Shown one piece after another: positions 34,772 through 43,106 of a DNA stretch of 64,000 nt; within the stretch, counting starts at the first letter, position 1; every line of letters begins with the position of its first letter. Position numbers and translations under genes: made by a program. Source of the stretch: Acidobacteriota bacterium (lineage in GTDB: Bacteria; Acidobacteriota; Holophagae; Acanthopleuribacterales; Acanthopleuribacteraceae); assembly GCA_030066195.1 (NCBI GenBank), contig JASJCB010000045.1:25642-89641 (forward strand), read 5' to 3'. The notes beneath the pieces were generated by a model, which was given only the letters and a program-made list of their open reading frames with translations, had not been told where the DNA came from and ran no database searches.

Positions 34772-34890
34772 TCGCCGGAGAAAGGTTTAACTGGCGTTCC
34801 TTTTCTTCGTGAACTGGAATGCTTATTGCCGCAAAGGGAGATGGCCTCATTACTTATGGGTCGTCTCCTTTTGTACTGTGAGGTTTCAGC

Positions 34891-35817
34891 TTGACGCTTT
34901 TTCTGTTTTTTCTTTTTGTAAACGATTTAGATTTCATTGGACAAGATTTTCTTGATGAATACGAGCTGTACCGCTTCAACGGTGGGTTTGTTTTCCAGGG
35001 TGATGTGTATGTCAATTATCTGGAAACCCTGGTCCGAATTACTCCTGAAAAGACTGTGACTATTTTTAATGCAAAAGGAGAAGGGCCGAAGGAATTAAAC
35101 CGCTGCAACAGCTTTTTTGCCTTCAATGGCAGCGTCTGGGGTTATGAATCCACCATGCGCCGAATTGTGAAATTCAATCGTGATTTGGAGATAGAAACCA
35201 AAATTAAGATCCCGGATCAATCCGGCTACAGCATGAGCATTACCCCTGGAGAGAATGTTTTTTACACATTTGAATACTCCGTGATCAATCATCGGGATGT
35301 GCCGTTTACAGTAAAGGTCCGTGACAAAGACACTCTGGAAGTTATCGATACCTTCACACTTCCAACCTGGAAACCTAAAAATGATAAGGGGGTCATCAGG
35401 TTTTTTCAGATTAAGGACGATGTTGTCGGCTTTACGGAGTTTGTCCAAAATGATGAGCATTATGAGATCTTTGTGTTGGATAAAGACAGCCAGGTGACTT
35501 CATCTCTCAAACACGTGACTCCGCAAACCATAAAGTCAGATAAACCGGTTTACCGGCTGGGGAGTTATGGGGCGACCAAGGTATTAGGCATTATTCATCT
35601 TCAAGATCGTGTTCATGTGAGTATGAACGCCCTTGACACCAATGCCAAGACACCACTGAGAAAACGGGAATGGCAGTTTTACGAGCACGTTTTCGACTAT
35701 AAAACTAAAAAGCCGGTCTCAGTCAATAAATCCAACCGTCGTTTGTTGCCTTCCATCGGCGTCACCGAGGCACTGATTTTTTACGAAAGTGACGAAGGGC
35801 TTTACCTGAAGCGCTAG
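34891..35817 (+). CDS. 6-bladed beta-propeller-like protein
   Basis: The 308-residue protein starts at TTG 34891 (GAGG ten bases upstream) with a short hydrophobic N-terminus (LFLFFLFVN) that may be a signal. Regular beta-strand repeats with the motif NAKGEGPKELNRC resemble KGEGPGE in the propeller protein at 62745, a signature of NHL/TolB-like six-bladed propeller families. It probably binds a ligand or peptide outside the cytoplasm. It follows the 68-aa secreted peptide gene. Confidence 0.6.
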   Translation: MTLFLFFLFVNDLDFIGQDFLDEYELYRFNGGFVFQGDVYVNYLETLVRITPEKTVTIFNAKGEGPKELNRCNSFFAFNGSVWGYESTMRRIVKFNRDLEIETKIKIPDQSGYSMSITPGENVFYTFEYSVINHRDVPFTVKVRDKDTLEVIDTFTLPTWKPKNDKGVIRFFQIKDDVVGFTEFVQNDEHYEIFVLDKDSQVTSSLKHVTPQTIKSDKPVYRLGSYGATKVLGIIHLQDRVHVSMNALDTNAKTPLRKREWQFYEHVFDYKTKKPVSVNKSNRRLLPSIGVTEALIFYESDEGLYLKR

Positions 35818-35837
35818 GCGGGGTAGGGTCAAGTCGC

Positions 35838-36014
35838 CCTAACCTGTCCATTCAGTTCGACAAAAAGGCCCGCGGCACCATTACCGCTGAATGCCGTCTC
35901 GATCCCATCGATGAATCGGTCAGGCGGGAGTACCGGTTTGAATCCACTCTGCGCAATCGCAACGGGGACGTGGTATCCACGGCCGTCGCGACCTGGTTGG
36001 TCGGTCCCAAATAG
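35838..36014 (+). pseudogene. C-terminal remnant of a DUF4442/hotdog-fold thioesterase-like gene
   Basis: The plus frame reads RPNLSIQFDKKARGTI and ends RNRNGDVVSTAVATWLVGPK with a stop at 36012, which resembles the final strands of DUF4442 hotdog-fold proteins. The 5' two thirds are missing; the frame runs into the propeller gene stop region without a start. It lies tail to tail with the GNAT gene. Identification rests on family memory. Confidence 0.45.
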
Positions 36015-36016
36015 GT

Positions 36017-36535
36017 TCAAACCATTCTGGCCAAAACCACATCGGTCTGGTGGTCATTGCCCAGGACGAATGTCATGGTGCCCACATCCCTGAAGGACCA
36101 TTTGGTGTAGAACTCCAGGGCGCGATGGTTGGGCTGCCAAACGCTCAACCACATCGTCTTGCGGCCCTTGCCTTGTGCCTGGTCAAGACAGCCCCGCATC
36201 AAAATGCCGCCGATACCGCGCCCGATCAAATCGGTGCGGGCGTAAATGCGCGACAGTTCTATCGGCGCCGGACCCGTTACGCAGGACGGCGGTTCGCGAT
36301 CGTGAAGCTTGGCATAGCCGGCCGGTTCGTCCTCCAGTTCGGCAAGTAGGTAGGTGACCGCCGGGTCGGATAGTTCACGCGTAATCTGGTTGCGGTTGAA
36401 TGCTGAACCCACATAGGTGTCCATATTCTCCGGGGTATTGGCTTCCCCGTAGGTGTCGCGGAAAGTTTGCTCCATGAGGCGGACAAGGATACCGACATCC
36501 GCGGGCTTGGCCAGCCTGAGGATTGGAAGTGACAA
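36017..36535 (-). CDS. GNAT-family N-acetyltransferase
   Basis: The core starts ILRLAKPADVGILVRLMEQTF and includes the acetyl-CoA P-loop region LSRIYARTDLIGRGIGGILMRGCLDQA (motif A, R-G-I-G) and LSVWQPNHRALEFYTKWSF, typical of GNAT enzymes. They acetylate an amine of a small molecule or protein with acetyl-CoA in the cytoplasm. TTG 36535 has a good AGGAG site; the frame is open to ATG 36625, which would overlap the upstream kinase gene by 14 bases. Substrate is unknown. Confidence 0.85.
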   Translation of the reverse strand: MSLPILRLAKPADVGILVRLMEQTFRDTYGEANTPENMDTYVGSAFNRNQITRELSDPAVTYLLAELEDEPAGYAKLHDREPPSCVTGPAPIELSRIYARTDLIGRGIGGILMRGCLDQAQGKGRKTMWLSVWQPNHRALEFYTKWSFRDVGTMTFVLGNDHQTDVVLARMV

Positions 36536-36611
36536 GCGGAAACTCCTGGCTCCGGCGGCATCCCTGGAAATGGATCGATGAAATAGTTGGGCCGGTAGTA
36601 ACGCCGGATGG

Positions 36612-38036
36612 TTAAACTGGTCCAATCATATCACGCTCTGCAAAGCGTGTGGCAAGTCCCTTCATCAATCGTACGGCCAGGGCGGGCATAATGCGGGAAG
36701 CCTGTTCCAACTCGGCGCCGTTGAGTGAAGCCAGGACCACTTCGCCGCGCGCTTGTAGACGAGCGGTGCGCTGGGTGCCGGTAAGGGCCGCAACCTCTCC
36801 CAGAATCTCGCCCTCGCGACTCTCCACCGCCAACAGTTTACCGTGACGGTGCACCTCTACCTGGCCGTGGAGAAGGATATAGACCTCGTAAGAGTGTTCC
36901 TCTTCGTCGCAAATCAGCTCACCGTTATTGTACAGGCGCAGACGGTAGAACTTGCCCCAGCGCTTCAGCAATTCGCGCAGTACGGGATCGGCGATCTGGC
37001 CGCGCAGCTTCACGCGCCACTCGCGGTCCAGGCGGGTGCCGCGTTTGCTGATATGTTCCCATTCCTCGGCCCTGTCTTTGGTGTGTGGATCGATCTTGTC
37101 CAGGGCCAGCAGAACCTCGGCGGCGGAACCGGGACGCCGACGCTGATCGAAAGCCAACAAGGTGTCTACCAGGCCGGCTAAATCCTTGTAATCATCCGAA
37201 ACCCTGTCTTCCAATTTGGGTAGGGTCGTACGCTCACGCAGGCGAATGGCTTCCCGTTGCGATAACTCTTTATGGGAGAAATCGCCGGTGATGCAGTACC
37301 ACAGCATGGCGCCGAGGGCGAACAAATCGGAGCGCGCATCCAGCTTGATGTTTTCCCCTCGGGCCTGCTCGGGCGGCATGAAAGCGGGCGTGCCGGTGAT
37401 ACGGTGACTATCTTTTTGGAAAAGAGAGCGTGAGATACCGAAATCGGTGAGCAGGAAGCGGCCGTCCTCGGCAATCAAAACGTTACCGGGTTTGATATCC
37501 AGGTGCAGAATACCCAGGCGATGAGTGACGACAAGGGCTTCCAACATTTCGCGCAGCAGGCGCTTAGCGGTCTCGGCCGACAGCGGCCCTTCGCGCAAAA
37601 CTCGGCGCAAAAGGGAACCCTGCTCACAATAGTGCAGCACTGAAAACAAAGCTTTGCCGTCGATGCCCCAATCGTAGAGTTGCACCACATTGGGATGTTT
37701 GACGCCTTTCATCAGCGAGATTTCGGAGCGGTGGCTTTCGGAGGGCTCATCGCCCTTGTAATCCATCACCTTCAGGGCAACCATATCGGGAATGGGTTCC
37801 GAGGAGGGTTTTTGCTCGATCACCTCGCCCAGGTACACCGTTCCGGCGCTGCCGTGACCCAAAACGCACTTGATGCGGTAGCGCGCACGCTCGCTTGTCA
37901 GCGGCATGTTGGGCTGCTGATCCGGTGCGGCGCCAAGACCCTCCAGCTCTTTGGTCAGGTCCAGGGTGGGTAACGAATCACCGTCGATATCGAACAACGA
38001 GGACATATCCTCATCATGCTCATTAGGCGTGCTCAT
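36612..38036 (-). CDS. Ser/Thr protein kinase with C-terminal cyclic-nucleotide-binding domain
   Basis: The 474-residue protein starts at ATG 38036 (MSTPNEHDED). Kinase motifs: Gly loop LGHGSAGTVY, Lys in VALKVMDY, catalytic loop LHLDIKPGNVL (HLD where HRD is usual), and LTDFGIS. After about residue 350 a cNMP-binding beta-barrel follows, with ILLHGQVEVHRHGK and GEILGEVAALTGTQRTARLQA, the phosphate-binding cassette region. cAMP or c-di-GMP binding could set kinase activity. No membrane segment, so it is soluble. It shares its strand with the GNAT gene and may be cotranscribed with it. Confidence 0.9.
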   Translation of the reverse strand: MSTPNEHDEDMSSLFDIDGDSLPTLDLTKELEGLGAAPDQQPNMPLTSERARYRIKCVLGHGSAGTVYLGEVIEQKPSSEPIPDMVALKVMDYKGDEPSESHRSEISLMKGVKHPNVVQLYDWGIDGKALFSVLHYCEQGSLLRRVLREGPLSAETAKRLLREMLEALVVTHRLGILHLDIKPGNVLIAEDGRFLLTDFGISRSLFQKDSHRITGTPAFMPPEQARGENIKLDARSDLFALGAMLWYCITGDFSHKELSQREAIRLRERTTLPKLEDRVSDDYKDLAGLVDTLLAFDQRRRPGSAAEVLLALDKIDPHTKDRAEEWEHISKRGTRLDREWRVKLRGQIADPVLRELLKRWGKFYRLRLYNNGELICDEEEHSYEVYILLHGQVEVHRHGKLLAVESREGEILGEVAALTGTQRTARLQARGEVVLASLNGAELEQASRIMPALAVRLMKGLATRFAERDMIGPV

Positions 38037-38186
38037 GAACGGCCCCTGCCCCGCGCCGGGTAAAACCAAATGCCGGGGAGATTCGATGCTAACAAATCAT
38101 TATAGCAAGTTGCCGAGGGCAATTGGCAAGTTTCCAGGTTCCGGCAAAACGCGTTAAAAAAACAGACTTGAAACCTTGCATCTCTA

Positions 38187-38242
38187 TAAAAAAAAGGCGG
38201 GCATTATCCAACCCTAAAAAAAAGGCGGGCATTATCCAACCC
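38187..38242. repeat. 28-bp perfect tandem duplication
   Basis: Two identical 28-bp copies (38187-38214 and 38215-38242) starting TAAAAAAAAGGCGGGC in the leader between the kinase start and the TonB receptor terminator. Probably a slip-strand duplication. Confidence 0.95.
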
Positions 38243-38269
38243 TCGGCTAGGCGTCAACACCGGCGCCAA

Positions 38270-38299
38270 AAATAAGAAAGGGACGGCCGAAGCCGCCCC
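38270..38299 (-). terminator. Intrinsic terminator of the TonB receptor gene
   Basis: On the minus strand GGGGCGGC-TTCG-GCCGTCCC (one G-U pair) is followed by TTTCTTATTTTT. It lies 30 bases after the receptor stop. The TTCG loop and T-tract show it acts on the minus strand. Confidence 0.85.
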
Positions 38300-38329
38300 T
38301 TTCAGGTTGTGTGTTAATCCCGGAGGAAC

Positions 38330-40960
38330 TTAGAAGGTCCAATCCAGGGTAGCGTACCAGCTGTCTTCGGCGCCTTGGGTCACACCCAGGTAGGGGCCGG
38401 AGCCGTCGGGGCGACCGAAGTCGCGGCTGTAACGCGCATCGTTGTAGTGCTCGTGGCCGGTGATGTTGGAGCCGCGAAGCGAAATCGCCAGCGAACTGCC
38501 GGTGCGCACCTTCCAGAAGTAGGTGATACCGATGCCGACCTCGGAGAAGGTGGGCAGGGTGCTGTCGTCGTTCAAGCCGACAATATCACTACCGTCGTTG
38601 TCGAACAGCACGTAGTAGTCGTCCCAGTAGTTGTAGTTCGCGTAAGCGGACCAGTTATCGGAACGGTAGGCGATTTCGGTCCACCACATGGTTTGGGGCG
38701 AATCGGGAACCTTGCTGCCCAGGATCTGATCGGCAGATTGGCCGAACATTACGGGGATGCGGCGGTCGGGATCGCTGTCATAGTCGTAGTTGGGATCGTA
38801 GTCCAGAACACGGGTCCACTCGTTGTCAGCCAGGGACGCGGAGATCGACCAGGTCCAGTTGTTGTTGAACTGGGTGTTCAGGGCAACTTCCAAACCGGTA
38901 TGGTCGGCGTCGCCGGCGTTGATGGTCTCACGATCGCCGTTGGAGTCGGTGACGGATTCGATCTTGTCTTCGAACTCCATGACATAGTAGTTCACGCTCA
39001 GGTTCATGTTACGAGAGCGGTAACCGAAGCCCAGTTCCAGGTTGGTCAGGGATTCCTCGTCGAGAATGTCCTGGGTCAGGGGAACGGAAGAACGGTTGTA
39101 CCAGTCGCCCACTTGGGGTTCCTTGTAAGCGAAGGAGTAGTTCACGAACGCGTTCCAGTTGTCGTCGACGTTGTAGTTCACGCCGAATTTGGGCTGGAAG
39201 AAGTCGTAGTCGCGATCGTAGGCGTCGGGATCGGCGGCGGGGTTGGCGATCACGTTAGCCGTGGTGGTTGCGCCGGAAGCGTCCCAGTCGGAGCTGAGGT
39301 CTTGGGTGGCGCGGGCAAAGATGTCGGTCCAACGGCGGTTGTAGAAGTCCCACTGATGGATGGGATTTTCGGTGATCTTCTGGTCGAAGGTCAGGAAACC
39401 GACGTCCACCATCACGGTTAACTTTTCGGTGGGCTTGAACTGACCGCGAGCGAAGACGCTCATGTTGTCCACTTCACCCACGTAGTCGTAACGCTTTTCA
39501 ACGAAATCGATGACCTCGGGGCCCAGACCGACGGAATCTTCGATGCCGTATTCGAATTCTTCAGCATCGGAGAAGTGGTCTGCTTCCCAGAAGCGGAACT
39601 CACCGCCGGTAACCAGAGTGAACTTCTCGTTGAAGACGATTTTGTAGCTGGTGTTGGCGCCCCACTGATCGTGCTTGTTCTGGGAGTCGTTGCGCCAGGA
39701 GTTGTTGAACATGCTGCGCGCGGGCGTGTAGTCACGGAAGGGGTCGGTGAAACGGTTGTCGCGACGGCCCGGGGGCTGCGATTCTACGATGCCGGTTTCC
39801 AGGTTCAAACGGTCGTTACGCAGGTAACGGCCGCCGCCGGTGCCCTTGGTGACGAAGATGGTCGAACGCCAGTGCGAACGGCTGTCGATGGTCCAATCGT
39901 GGTGCGCTTCGAATACGGGCTTGAAGTAGTAGTTTTCTTGGAAGGGGTGGTTACGACGGTTCCAGGTGCGGCCGAACAGTTCCAGCAAAGCGGGATCCTG
40001 TACGTTGGCGGCTTGGTTGTGGTCCTGGGGAGCGCCGTGCAGGTTGATGGTCCAGGACTGGCTGTCGCTGACCTGCCATAGGGTACCCAGGTAGAAGCTG
40101 TGGCCGTCGTAGGTGGTCTGGTCGATGTAGGAATCGCCGTCTTTGCGCTCGTAACGACCGTAGAAGTTGAATTTGTCGTCCGCGATGAAACCGGTGCTGT
40201 AGTCAATCGCGCCCACGTAGTGGGAGTTACCGGACATATCGGCCAGGGTGCCGAGCAGACCGGTGGAGGGCTCAACCTTGAAGTTGTCGGTTTCGATGTT
40301 GACGGAACCGCCGAAAGCGCCGGAACCGTACAGCGAGGAACCTACACCCTTCTGGACCTGAATCGAACCGGCGTTACCGGAAAGACCGGTCCAGTTGGAC
40401 CAGTAGACGACCTGAGATTCGGGGTCGTTTACGGGAACGTTGTTGATCATGATTTGGACGCGCTCCGAGTCAAAGCCGCGAACGAACAGGTCGGACTCGC
40501 CCAGGCCGCTGGAGCGGGAGAAAACACCGGGAACAGATTTCAACAACTCGGGGGTGTCTTGAGAAGTGTACCTTTCTTTGATCGTCTCACCGGACACGTT
40601 GGTGAAGGCAACGGGAGTCTCGCGGATGACCGCGCGGTTGGCGGTAACCACGACTTCTTCCTCGATGCTGGAAGCGACCAGATCAAAGTCCAGTTTGGTG
40701 TCGCCGGATACAGTGACGGTCTTGGTCTCGGAGCCGAAGCCCGAGAAACCGACGCGCACCTCATAGGTGCCGTCGGGAATATTGAAGCTGTAAACACCGT
40801 CTACGTTAGCAACTGTGCTGAAAGTGGTGTTCAACACGCTTACCCGTGCGTTGGGCAAGGTAATTTCGGTGGACTTTTCCTTGATGGTGCCCGACAGGGT
40901 GCCGGCCATCGCCATGCAGGAAAAAATCATCAAGCTTTTGACAACAAGTAATTTTCTCAT
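38330..40960 (-). CDS. TonB-dependent outer-membrane receptor with carboxypeptidase-like regulatory domain
   Basis: The 876-residue protein has a signal peptide (MRKLLVVKSLMIFSCMAMA), then a CarboxypepD_reg-like domain (about 20-105: GTIKEKSTEITLPNARVSV, GTYEVRVGFSGF), a TonB box-like stretch (EEEVVVTAN), the plug (ESDLFVRGFDSERVQIMINNVPVND) and a 22-strand barrel ending in an aromatic residue (TLDWTF). Such receptors import scarce nutrients (siderophores, cobalamin, glycans or peptides) with ExbBD-TonB energy; the substrate is unknown. It is monocistronic, with a clear terminator, and no transport partners are adjacent. Confidence 0.92.
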   Translation of the reverse strand: MRKLLVVKSLMIFSCMAMAGTLSGTIKEKSTEITLPNARVSVLNTTFSTVANVDGVYSFNIPDGTYEVRVGFSGFGSETKTVTVSGDTKLDFDLVASSIEEEVVVTANRAVIRETPVAFTNVSGETIKERYTSQDTPELLKSVPGVFSRSSGLGESDLFVRGFDSERVQIMINNVPVNDPESQVVYWSNWTGLSGNAGSIQVQKGVGSSLYGSGAFGGSVNIETDNFKVEPSTGLLGTLADMSGNSHYVGAIDYSTGFIADDKFNFYGRYERKDGDSYIDQTTYDGHSFYLGTLWQVSDSQSWTINLHGAPQDHNQAANVQDPALLELFGRTWNRRNHPFQENYYFKPVFEAHHDWTIDSRSHWRSTIFVTKGTGGGRYLRNDRLNLETGIVESQPPGRRDNRFTDPFRDYTPARSMFNNSWRNDSQNKHDQWGANTSYKIVFNEKFTLVTGGEFRFWEADHFSDAEEFEYGIEDSVGLGPEVIDFVEKRYDYVGEVDNMSVFARGQFKPTEKLTVMVDVGFLTFDQKITENPIHQWDFYNRRWTDIFARATQDLSSDWDASGATTTANVIANPAADPDAYDRDYDFFQPKFGVNYNVDDNWNAFVNYSFAYKEPQVGDWYNRSSVPLTQDILDEESLTNLELGFGYRSRNMNLSVNYYVMEFEDKIESVTDSNGDRETINAGDADHTGLEVALNTQFNNNWTWSISASLADNEWTRVLDYDPNYDYDSDPDRRIPVMFGQSADQILGSKVPDSPQTMWWTEIAYRSDNWSAYANYNYWDDYYVLFDNDGSDIVGLNDDSTLPTFSEVGIGITYFWKVRTGSSLAISLRGSNITGHEHYNDARYSRDFGRPDGSGPYLGVTQGAEDSWYATLDWTF

Positions 40961-41283
40961 CGCTCTAATACGCCTCTCCGCGTCTAGAAATTTTTAAAAA
41001 GTTAGGTGTGTTGGATACGAATCTGCCAAGGATTCTCTACATCCAATCTCAACGCGCACCTAATTTATAACATAACTGGGCGAGGGAGTTACGTTAAACC
41101 GACAAAGTACTAGGCGATAACTTTCGGAAACTCCTATGCTAACAAGGGATCGCTATGCTGTCCAGGTGTTTGTTTAACGCAACCCTAACATAGACCTACC
41201 GCCGTTCAACTGCGCACACACCTGGATTTACCCGAGTGTTCGGGGTAAAATCGATTCGCTTCATCCGTTTGAGGAGCACCCGT
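40961..41283. other. Divergent intergenic region
   Basis: It holds the promoters of the TonB receptor gene (minus) and cytidylyltransferase gene (plus). No ORF or RNA gene was seen. A GAGGAGC site at 41270 serves the plus-strand gene. Confidence 0.5.
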
Positions 41284-42177
41284 ATGACCGCTGTGATTGC
41301 TTTTGTCGGGGCCCGTCTCAGTTCCAGTCGGCTGCCTGGAAAGCATCTGCTCGACCTGGCCGGTAAACCCCTTATCGAACGTCTCTTCGAAAGGCTTGAG
41401 CGCATTCCGTCCCTTGATCGCGCCGTCCTGGCCACGACCGATGAAGCCGTCAATCAACCCCTCATCGACTGGGCCCGCGCTACGGGTCGCGCCTGTTTTG
41501 CCTGGCCCGGCGACGTCAATGATCTGGTCGGCCGAATCGATGCGGCGGTCAAAGAGACGGCGCCTTCCGTTCTCTTCTATATTTGCGGCGACTGTCCGCT
41601 GATCGAACCCACGCTCATCGAACGCATGATCGCCGCGTTGAAGCACCATCCCTCGGCCGACTTCGTCCGCGTGCGCGGCGAGAAGGGCAAGAAGGTCATC
41701 CACCAGGGCATCGACGCCTATCCCATCTCCACCTGGCGGCGGTTGGTGTCTGCCTCTACCCTGCCTCACGAACGCGAACATGTTGGCGCCGCTACGGCCA
41801 AATTTGCCGATCAGGCCTCATTCATCTACATAGAAGACGAACCCATCTTTTTCTCCATGGAACACCGGCTTTCGGTGGACACCCCTTCCGACTATCGCTT
41901 CATGTCGCAAGTCTACCGGGACTGGCACGCCGAACACCCGGACGACAGCATCGTAGACCTGCGCCATGTCATCCGTCGCCTCCAAACCGAACCGCAACTG
42001 CGCGCCGTCAATGCAGAAGTCAAGCAAAAGGGTGTCTTGGAACAATCCCTGCCTGTATTACTGGTAACGGCTGCCGATGATACCGTGGGCCTGGGCCATC
42101 TGCGCCGCATGCTTCCACCCGCTCGCGCCCTTCAGGACGGGGCCGCCGCCGGCGTCCAAATGCTCATCCAAGGCTGA
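41284..42177 (+). CDS. Cytidylyltransferase domain (NeuA/SpsF-like), 5' half of a split fusion
   Basis: ATG 41284 follows GAGGAGC. Residues 1-235 form a CMP-sugar/CMP-nonulosonate cytidylyltransferase-like domain: AVIAFVGARLSSSRLPGKHLLDLAGKPLIERL at the N-terminus and ICGDCPLIEP (metal-binding Asp). Such enzymes activate a nonulosonic or similar sugar with CTP. The last 45 residues (VLLVTAADDTVGLGHLRRMLP) belong to the start of a PseG-like domain that continues in frame after a TGA at 42175-42177. Either the fusion is interrupted by a nonsense mutation or sequencing error, or two proteins are made. The cytidylyltransferase part is complete. Confidence 0.8.
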   Translation: MTAVIAFVGARLSSSRLPGKHLLDLAGKPLIERLFERLERIPSLDRAVLATTDEAVNQPLIDWARATGRACFAWPGDVNDLVGRIDAAVKETAPSVLFYICGDCPLIEPTLIERMIAALKHHPSADFVRVRGEKGKKVIHQGIDAYPISTWRRLVSASTLPHEREHVGAATAKFADQASFIYIEDEPIFFSMEHRLSVDTPSDYRFMSQVYRDWHAEHPDDSIVDLRHVIRRLQTEPQLRAVNAEVKQKGVLEQSLPVLLVTAADDTVGLGHLRRMLPPARALQDGAAAGVQMLIQG

Positions 42178-43011
42178 GCCCCCAACCTGCCCCAATTGGA
42201 CTTGATTCCCCATCGCATCTGCGACGATTTAGCCCGAGCTCTTGACTTCAGCGGCGACAAACCACCCAAAATCATTGTCTGCGACCTGCCCCCGAAACTG
42301 GTTACCCCGAACCTCCTCCAGGTCATTGCTAAACGGCCCGAACACTGCGTCCTGGCCGGAATCGATCACACCCTACCCCCGGAAAGCGGCGCTCAGTTGA
42401 ACTGGGTGCCTTCCTTCTTCGGCCGGGCATCGCCCAAAACCAGGTTCGGTTGGGATTGTTACCTGCTGGAAAAACCCATCCACACCAAATCCTGGAGCCC
42501 TCGTCCCGAGGTGGTGATCCTAACCGGCGGCAGCGACACCTACCGACTGGGCCGCACCCTGCCCGCTCTACTACACACGGCCCTGCCGCCGGAACTGACG
42601 ATTACCTGGATCCAGGGACCCTTCGCTCCACCGCCCGACCGGCCGGCGGAACGCTTCCAGGTTCATCATAACCCCCCCGATATCTCGGCGCTCCTTGCCC
42701 GGGCCGGGTACGCCCTCGCGGTCTATGGCGTCAGTTTCTTCGAGTGCCTGGCCCATGGATTGCCCACGGTGGTCCTGACCCCGGACCGCCCGGAGGACGA
42801 TCTCGAACTGACGGCGCTGGACGATACCGAAACCGCCCTGCGCGCTACTACGACGGAGCAAGCGGTAACCATGTTGGCCGAATTGTGTCGCGATGAAACG
42901 GCGGCCGAACTCCTGGCGAAAACCGCGAACAAACTGATCGACGGCAAGGGTCCGCAACGCCTGGCCGAAGCCCTGATGGATCTTGTTCAAGAAGCAACCT
43001 CCCGCCGATAA
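42178..43011 (+). pseudogene. PseG-like nucleotide-sugar hydrolase/glycosyltransferase part after in-frame TGA
   Basis: The frame is identical to that of the upstream gene; removing the TGA at 42175 gives one 575-residue protein. The segment has GT-B-like features (EVVILTGGSDTYRLG, ISALLARAGYALAVYGVSFFECLAHGLPTV) matching PseG, the UDP-diacetamido-trideoxyaltrose hydrolase of pseudaminic acid synthesis. A TTG at 42196 could restart translation, but the N-terminal glycine loop (GLGHLRR) needed for catalysis is on the other side of the stop. So the hydrolase function is probably lost unless there is readthrough. Confidence 0.65.
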
Positions 43012-43106
43012 CTGATCACGAATGACACTAATTGCAAATTTACGAGCCCATGATATTTGTCGAGCGCAAAAGTTAATTTATTCGCGACCGATAAAGATTT
43101 TTAGGC

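Noticed and set aside
38375..39421. 348-codon plus-strand ORF
   Set aside because: Val/Gly-rich shadow of the TonB receptor barrel.
42175..42177. Selenocysteine codon in the cytidylyltransferase-PseG fusion
   Set aside because: No SECIS-like stem is obvious just after the TGA, and neither family is known for selenocysteine.
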